Assembly: GCA_010015675.1 (NCBI GenBank)
Contig: ML977011.1
Coordinates: 323,393-387,392, forward strand
DNA from: Byssothecium circinans
Taxonomy: Eukaryota > Ascomycota > Dothideomycetes > Pleosporales > Massarinaceae
DNA: 64,000 bases
Reading direction: 5' to 3'
Numbering within the stretch: position 1 is the stretch's first letter; every line of letters starts with the position of its first letter. This document shows, piece after piece, positions 58,435 to 64,000 of the stretch. The position numbers were made by a program, and so were the translations under genes. A model generated the notes under the pieces. It was given only the letters and a program-made list of their open reading frames with translations. It did no database searches and was not told the origin of the DNA.

Positions 58435-60861
58435 ATGGCTCCTGCAGCCTCTCCTAGAGGAATAACGGCATGGCTCAATTCCGATTATCGAAGAGAACTG
58501 CTGGCTAATTTGAAGGCGGCGGAAGAGCCTACTTCACCAATCACTATAGCAGGCAGACCGAGCTTATCGCGTACTAATTCTCGAACTGTGATAGGCAATT
58601 CACAGCATATTGCGCCCACGGACCGGCTTGTTCGTTTCTCGCAGCCATCCACTCAACTGATCGATAGGACAAGAATTCAAAGCGTGTTTGAAAGACCGGT
58701 TGTGCCAACTACTGTGCCAAATACTATGGACAGCAATGAGTTCCTGGATCGCCGTGGTTCGGATGCACCTCTAAACGGCGCATTCAATTTTTCAACCGGA
58801 CCTCCTTCATTCTCGCTACCTCAGCTTATCCCTCGTTGGCGTCCCGGCAGCGATGAAAGTGACCAGGATGAAGGCTGGGGGCAGATTCCCAAACGACAAA
58901 GAACGGATGGAGTCATTGATCATTATAGGTCTCCACGTCCATTTGCAGAGTTTGGCTTTCGTCCACGCCAGCATTCGGATGAGAGTGTGAGAATGGAGGT
59001 TGACGCTGTTATTGGCGGAACCACTCCTCGAGCAACTGGATTCCATTGCCCTGGCACCATACTCTACTCTGACCTCGAGGACGGACGTTTCCCCAATGGT
59101 CACGCCAACATCGACCACGAACGTGATGAGTCTCAAGGGCCGTACTACAACCCCGAGGAAGTCGACAATGAAATCAAGCGCGGTGAGATGCTATCCAGAA
59201 TCCTAATTCCCAACGCGCCGAGATGGACGTCAGACCTACCATGGGATGAGATGCACGACATCACCATCGAAGAAGTCATCGTCTACTTCCCCAACCACGT
59301 CGCCCGCTGGCCGGGCCTCGCGCTCTGGCTACGAAGCCGCAACTGGCACCGCCTCTTCTACCGCACAGCGCGCATCATCAACCTCGCGCGCGGATCGCAC
59401 CAAACCGACAAAAACCGACGCGATGAAATGCACACGGAAGTCCTTCCCCTGATGATGAAGATGCAGACCACAATCCGAGAGTTCTGGTACGAATACGAAA
59501 TCGGGCACAACATCAAACTCTCCCAACAAGAGCTCAAGGCGCGTTTCCGCACCAAACCGAGGAACTTCCCCCAGGGCGCGCCGGTCCTGGACCTCGATGA
59601 AGCGGCGGGGTATATCGCCGGTAGGGGACGGAATGAATTCTCTGATCGATCGTTTTCGCAGCGGATGATGGCTAGGGTGCCGATTTGGGACGCAACTGGT
59701 GATGATCTGGGTAGCATGCAATCGAGGATTGGAAGTGATGGGAGCGGAGAGTCAGATAACTTCCCGCTGGTGATCATGGATGAGGATCGCCCGCCGTATA
59801 CCCTCGGTGGCGGAAATGGGTTCCCCAGCGGTGGCAATGGGTATGCTCCTCAGCAGTCTGGTAATAGATACGGCTCGATTAACCCTCGTAGCATGTCAGC
59901 TCAGGGCGACATCGTACCGTTCCAGCCCCAACAGCCGCCGCCACCGCCGCCAGCAACTGGGTGGATCAACCCACAAATCGACATTATTAGTCACGCGGGA
60001 ATATTCCCCCAGAACGGAGCCATTCAGTTCCAACCCAGCCCAATACCCGTTCCCGCAGGCCTCGACCCAGCCTGCCCCGACGGAATGAACTGCGAAGAAC
60101 TCGGCTGCGAAACACAGTACTTGCACGCGCGAGAGGTGAACGGTCTGCCTGCAAACCTCCGACCGGTCGCGGAAGACTACCTTATGACTTTCGAAAGCCA
60201 GCAGTTGGGTGGCGCGTCTCGGCCTCCCCAGAACAATGCTTCACAACAGCGGCAGCCTAATGGTACTTATGGCCGCCGCCCTTCGCAGTTCCAACGTCCG
60301 AACCAGAACCAGGATCTTAATACTGAGCAACGTGTCTGCCGTTATGATGGACGTTGCACGCGACCCGACTGCCGCTTCGTGCACACTCGGAATGCTGTGC
60401 CTGGTGGTCAGCACGGAGGTGGAGGGCATCGTGGAGGTGGTCACCGGGGAGCAAGAGGAGGGAATCCCAATCGTGGCGGACGCAGAGGCGGTGGCGGTGG
60501 ACATCATAACGGAGGTGGAAATCCTAACGGAGGTGGGCACCGTGGTGGCGGTCATGGGCATGGACGAGGAGGACATGGCGAGTATGTAGGGAACCATGGA
60601 CAGAGATGGGGTCAAGGCCACCCGAATAATGGCCATGACCGTGGAGGTGGTGGCGATCACGGTGGTCATGGTCCTCGTCCTGGTCATGGACATAAAAGCG
60701 GCAATCCGAGAGGAAACAGCCACGGCAACGTACTGGACGGAGGCCATGGTGGCGGTAGTAGTGGAGGAGGAGGTGGTGGGGGTGGGAATAGAGGGCATGA
60801 GGGTCGGAGAAGGCGTGGCAGGGGTGGTGGTGGACGAGGTGCGGGATGGAGAGGGAGTTAG
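58435..60861 (+). CDS. CCCH-type zinc-finger protein with Gly/His-rich tail
   Basis: This is a probable RNA-binding protein, single exon, 808 residues from ATG 58435. The N-terminal half is Ser/Thr/Pro-rich with a basic KRQR patch. A folded-looking middle contains EEVIVYFPNHVARWPGLALWL and LRSRNWHRLFYRTARIINLA. Two short Cys-rich fingers follow: C547-x5-C553-x4-C558 (with a Tyr/His after) and C635-x5-C641-x4-C646-x3-H650 (VCRYDGRCTRPDCRFVH), the spacing of Nab2/ZC3H14-type poly(A)-binding fingers. The last 150 residues are almost pure Gly, His, Arg and Asn in GGGHRG-like repeats. Nab2-like RNA binding is an inference from finger spacing; the first finger is imperfect. Confidence 0.8.
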   Translation: MAPAASPRGITAWLNSDYRRELLANLKAAEEPTSPITIAGRPSLSRTNSRTVIGNSQHIAPTDRLVRFSQPSTQLIDRTRIQSVFERPVVPTTVPNTMDSNEFLDRRGSDAPLNGAFNFSTGPPSFSLPQLIPRWRPGSDESDQDEGWGQIPKRQRTDGVIDHYRSPRPFAEFGFRPRQHSDESVRMEVDAVIGGTTPRATGFHCPGTILYSDLEDGRFPNGHANIDHERDESQGPYYNPEEVDNEIKRGEMLSRILIPNAPRWTSDLPWDEMHDITIEEVIVYFPNHVARWPGLALWLRSRNWHRLFYRTARIINLARGSHQTDKNRRDEMHTEVLPLMMKMQTTIREFWYEYEIGHNIKLSQQELKARFRTKPRNFPQGAPVLDLDEAAGYIAGRGRNEFSDRSFSQRMMARVPIWDATGDDLGSMQSRIGSDGSGESDNFPLVIMDEDRPPYTLGGGNGFPSGGNGYAPQQSGNRYGSINPRSMSAQGDIVPFQPQQPPPPPPATGWINPQIDIISHAGIFPQNGAIQFQPSPIPVPAGLDPACPDGMNCEELGCETQYLHAREVNGLPANLRPVAEDYLMTFESQQLGGASRPPQNNASQQRQPNGTYGRRPSQFQRPNQNQDLNTEQRVCRYDGRCTRPDCRFVHTRNAVPGGQHGGGGHRGGGHRGARGGNPNRGGRRGGGGGHHNGGGNPNGGGHRGGGHGHGRGGHGEYVGNHGQRWGQGHPNNGHDRGGGGDHGGHGPRPGHGHKSGNPRGNSHGNVLDGGHGGGSSGGGGGGGGNRGHEGRRRRGRGGGGRGAGWRGS
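60435..60855 (+). repeat. GGH/RGG low-complexity repeat region in the CCCH gene
   Basis: The coding DNA is a run of GGTGGAGG-, CATCG- and GGCCAT-like triplets encoding Gly-Gly-His/Arg units. Such tails are prone to length variation and often drive condensate formation in RNA-binding proteins. Confidence 0.7.
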
Positions 60862-61984
60862 ATTGGATGTGCCATATCTTAAGTGATTCTCGCGTTAGCT
60901 GTTTGGATAAATTATCTGATGTATTGGAGCGGTAGAATTTCTGGCTCTTTTTTGTATTTTAATTTTTTCTTTGCGGCGCATTGTTTCGCGTTTAGTTTTG
61001 CGTTTCGTTCTTGTTTAGGTGTATTTAATCTACTTGATAAACTATCTTGCACTTTTCTCTGAGTCTGTGAATTTCTTACCTTGTATTTGTATTGATAAAT
61101 GGAGAGGCTGACATAATTGTCTGACCTGGTCATAGAAGTATCTTGCCACAGTCGCGACGGCCTCCAAAATTTGCTTAGATGATACACCCTTACTTTATAG
61201 CAATACCAACTCCGCATAAATCTAGAAAGCCAGCGCAGAGAAAGCGTTCCGGGTTCACGGTATGCTTCTCCCGTCGCAAGATTACCATGCTATTCTCTTA
61301 CGGTGTGATTGTGCCCTGCAATTCAAATAAAACCTTGAGTAGGTACGCTTCGGTTGATAGTTTTTTAAGAATGGTTGTTGTCTTCACTTCATTGTTTTGT
61401 TAAATTAATGGTGTTGATCTTCTTCACATCACTACTTACTTTAAGCTCGTAACTGGTGATGTTTTACTTCATCCTATTCTCTCAGTAACGAATACTGTAT
61501 CCAACTTTTCGCGTGTTCTGTTGCTGTGGTGTTGTCGTTGCGTCGTTCCCTCGGGCTTGGTGCGATAGTGACCCGCCTTTTCATTGCAGGCTGCATAGCA
61601 AGGTGGCCGGATATCATCGCGGAAGCGCCATGGTGTTGGATCCCCAAGAACCTCATGACAAAAAAAAACCAAAAGCCCTTGAAAAGCCCCCAAAAAAACT
61701 CCAAAGAGAATCCCCTGCCATATGCTTGCTTGCCGCTGATAACCATGATCGTCTCCGATGAGGCCGATCGTCGGTCTTAAAGATAAGCCAATCTCCTTCA
61801 ACGCCGCAGCTATCAGTCCACACACAACGCCATGGGTTGCATGGCCACGAGATTATATGCCGTATGGTCCCGCGGAGAGATACCGGAGGCATTCCAGACC
61901 GAACTATTCAAGCCTCGCAAAGCAACAGCAGCCGAAGCCCACCGCCAAACCTTCACAGTCCATCGCTCGAGACCTGCTCACCCC
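60862..61984. other. 3' intergenic region between convergent genes, AT-rich
   Basis: 1.1 kb, clearly T-rich around 60940-61400. It should contain both 3' UTRs. No gene is recognised. Confidence 0.5.
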
Positions 61985-63377
61985 CTACACCCCACTCCCC
62001 TCCACAGACCGCATCACCGCATCCGCCTCCTTTCTCTCCAACCCACTCCGTCTTATCCCCTTCATCCCCACAGTCCCCTCATACTGCGCCCCCAACACCG
62101 CCCTCAAAGCCCCCTGATCCAACCCCCTCAACGCTTCCTCCGCCAACACCCTCCTCTCCTCCCACTCCCTCCACTCTCTCCCATCTTCTTCCACCGGTTC
62201 CATCCCCACACACTGATGCAGCAGCGCATACAGCATATTCTGGCAAAAATGCCCCAAGACGAAGTCCGTGTAAGGTATGTTGTGGGAAGGTAGAATGGGA
62301 AGTAAGTCGTGCAGAAGCGGGAGGTGGATTCTTAGGAAATCGGCAAAGGGGTGTAAAGGTAGGGTTATATCTAGGCGCCAGAGGATACCGCGGAAGGTGT
62401 TGTGGAGGTTGAGGGTGAAGAGGTGGGTGCTGAGTTCTGCGAGGGCGGAGCCGTGGAGGAGGGGGATGGGCGTGGGTTTGGGGTCTTCTTGCTCTCGTTC
62501 CCATTCTCGTTCTTCCGGGCTAAGTCCTTGTGGGTCTTGTTGTTGTGATTGAAATTGGGATTGAGATTGAGCATGGGACTGGGACTGAGAGGATGAGGGC
62601 CGCGCAGGTGACATAGGCGACGAAGCCATCGCAACAACCCGATACGAATACTTCAACCCCTCACCAAATCTCTCATCCCTCAGCCCATTCGCCCCAAGCC
62701 CGTTCACCACAGACTCCACAATCTGCCGTTTCTGCGCCAACGATAACATCTCGTCCGGCGCCTCCCATGCGCGATTCGCAGTCCACACTGCGTAGCTGGA
62801 ATTCAGCCACAGCGTTCCTGGGACGACGGTGAGGAAGCGGTCGAGTAGTGTGCTGCCGTACCGATTCGTCTCGTAGCTTACTAGAGGAAGCAGGATGTCG
62901 ACGTTTTCTTGGTACGTTTCTGTCATGGTTTCGATAGAGGCTTGGATGCGCTTGAGGACCCAGGGGGTGAAGGGTGTGGTGACGTGGGTGTGCAGGAGGG
63001 ATTGGGTTAGGGGGCCGGTAATACGTTGGAGGCGGTGGATGAAGATGAAGAGCGTTGTACTGAGGTCGTGGTAGCCTGTGAAGGCTTCGATGCTTGGGTG
63101 GGGTTAGTCTCTGGTTGCGAACTTTGTGGAGGTATGGGACGGGAGGATATGGAGATTGTTTTACGTACGCGGGTTGTATATCAGAAAATTCACCGCGGTG
63201 AAAAGCTGTGGATAGATACTGCAACGCTTCCTCACTCGGATTCAATCCCACCTCGTCTCCACCTCCACCCTTACTATGTTTTCCCAATTGATCATCCATG
63301 CTTGATTGTTCGGTCGTGTATCTTGGAATGCTCAGATGGTGCAAATGTACATCGAGATTGCCTGATGATGTATTCAT
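61985..63377 (-). CDS. hypothetical fungal protein, helical, two exons
   Basis: Exons complement(63169..63377) and complement(61985..63092) join in phase through a 76-nt GTACGT...CAAG intron, giving 438 residues. The junction creates IQPAIEAFTGYHDLST, continuing into LFIFIHRLQRITGPLTQSLL, a convincing continuous helix. The middle carries PGTLWLNSSYAVWTANRAWE and a Gln/Ser-rich insert (SQSQSHAQSQSQFQSQ). The C-terminal region is helical with HNIPYTDFVLGHFCQNMLYAL. I recognise no domain. The spliced frame without stops makes it a real gene; the role is unknown. It is convergent with the zinc-finger gene and ends close to a transposon at the window edge. Confidence 0.7.
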
Positions 63378-63858
63378 AAGAAAAGGGACCTTGAATAGCT
63401 GTCGGAGATATACTGAGTCATAAGGCCGAGAAGCTCTCAGTGGCTTGCATACGCAGCGTAGATTGGGTACGATAGATTTCTTGAATGTACGCTTTTCACT
63501 AGGGTTCGATGTAACATGGATGGTAATCGGATTTTGTTTCGCTTATAACCTTGACTTACGTTAGTCTACACCGCAACCTTACATTGTGTGCTCTTCCTCC
63601 CGTTCCTATTGTTGTTTTCCCACCGTGATTGCTATCGCTGATTAATACCGTCCATCGGTTCTTTCATGTGGATATAGTCTGTGATATTCGTCAAGCTAAA
63701 TCTAACTGGCGCTATTAGCTTTTGTGTCGACGCCATATGTGGGCCGCCCCGCCTGCATATGCACGTGGCGGGACAAGCTTTGGCGGTGGGGTGAAAGTGG
63801 ACGGATGAGAAGATCTTGGCATCCTCATTAACGTTCAACGATAGGCTAAGCTAGCTGA
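63378..63858. other. intergenic region before the transposon end
   Basis: 481 bp: promoter of the hypothetical gene and unassigned sequence up to the terminal motif of the element. Nothing else is seen. Confidence 0.5.
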
Positions 63859-63891
63859 CGGGGTTCCGGGACACCCGGGGTTCCGGGACAC
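63859..63891 (+). repeat. duplicated 16-bp terminal motif of the transposon
   Basis: Two identical copies of CGGGGTTCCGGGACAC separated by a single C. Likely transposase-binding sites inside the terminal inverted repeat; this role is inferred from position. Confidence 0.75.
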
Positions 63892-63950
63892 TGCTCAGAA
63901 ATCAACACTCATCTCAACTCTCGTGATTTCTCAACACCCAGCCACCAAAA

Positions 63951-64000
63951 ATGGACAATCGTGAAGCAGCTATACAAGCAGCTATTAGAGATCTCAATGC
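63951..64000 (+). CDS. transposase, N-terminal fragment (pogo/Tc1-like)
   Basis: ATG 63951 opens MDNREAAIQAAIRDLN and runs off the window. Fungal pogo-like transposases begin with this kind of 'E x A I Q A A I x D' helix before a psq-type helix-turn-helix, a CENP-B-like domain and a DDE endonuclease. Only the first helix is visible, so catalytic integrity cannot be judged. The close terminal motif supports the call. Confidence 0.6.
   Translation, partial: MDNREAAIQAAIRDLN

Larger units (their letters stand above)
63859..64000 (+). mobile_element. left end of a probable pogo/Fot1-type DNA transposon (truncated by window)
   Basis: A 16-nt motif, CGGGGTTCCGGGACAC, occurs twice in a row (63859-63874 and 63876-63891) with one base between. 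Duplicated GC-rich motifs at the very end of an element are common in terminal repeats of fungal Tc1/pogo-like transposons. 60 nt later an ORF opens with a transposase-like N-terminus. The right end, the matching inverted copy and the target-site duplication lie outside the window, so the class is provisional. Confidence 0.65.

Noticed and set aside
60241..60798. 185-codon minus-strand frame opposite the glycine-rich tail
   Set aside because: Thr/Ser/Met-rich shadow of the GGN repeats; mirror-image codon artefact.

Overview
The window is nuclear DNA of a filamentous ascomycete (Pezizomycotina). The signs are short spliceosomal introns of about 48-104 nt with GT...CTAAC-like...AG signals, fungal-only families (a MedA-type developmental regulator, a Zn(II)2Cys6 factor, an NmrA-like relic), a Vac1/Pep7-type double-FYVE protein and a P5A ATPase of Spf1 type. 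Gene content and style suggest Dothideomycetes, perhaps Pleosporales, but that is inference. No bacterial, organellar or rRNA sequence was seen.

Layout. 1-4.3 kb is a gene-poor, pyrimidine-rich stretch leading into a MedA-like gene (to 6.7 kb), followed by about 2.7 kb without a gene. 9.4-18.4 kb is a decayed zone: a secreted type-B carboxylesterase relic, an F-box-like relic and an NmrA-like relic surround an intact divergent pair, an AhpC/TSA peroxiredoxin-like gene and a Zn2Cys6 factor. 19.5-23.6 kb holds carnitine acetyltransferase and mitochondrial malate dehydrogenase, tail to tail. 25.2-30 kb carries small hypothetical genes and a membrane protein. 31.2-36.3 kb is dense housekeeping: Vac1/Pep7-like, Met8-like siroheme synthesis and a METTL16-like RNA methyltransferase. 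36.7-40.3 kb has a small hypothetical gene and two tandem paralogues, both interrupted. 42-50 kb has a hypothetical gene, glutaminyl-tRNA synthetase and the Spf1-type ATPase. 50.1-55.5 kb is a long AT-richer stretch without a recognisable gene. 55.5-63.4 kb has an SDR enzyme, an F-box-like protein, a zinc-finger/glycine-histidine-rich RNA-binding-type protein and a hypothetical protein. The right edge enters a DNA transposon: a duplicated terminal motif followed by the first codons of a probable pogo/Fot1-type transposase.

How the genes relate. CAT and MDH both serve acetyl-unit and C4 metabolism across peroxisome and mitochondrion. The peroxiredoxin and the Zn2Cys6 factor share a 323-bp intergenic promoter, so one may regulate the other. 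Vac1 and Met8 also share a short divergent promoter. The most unusual features are the concentration of broken genes in two places (9.4-18.4 kb and 37.7-40.3 kb), one of which is a full gene model broken by a single UGA codon, and several 3n introns that make naive ORFs read through.
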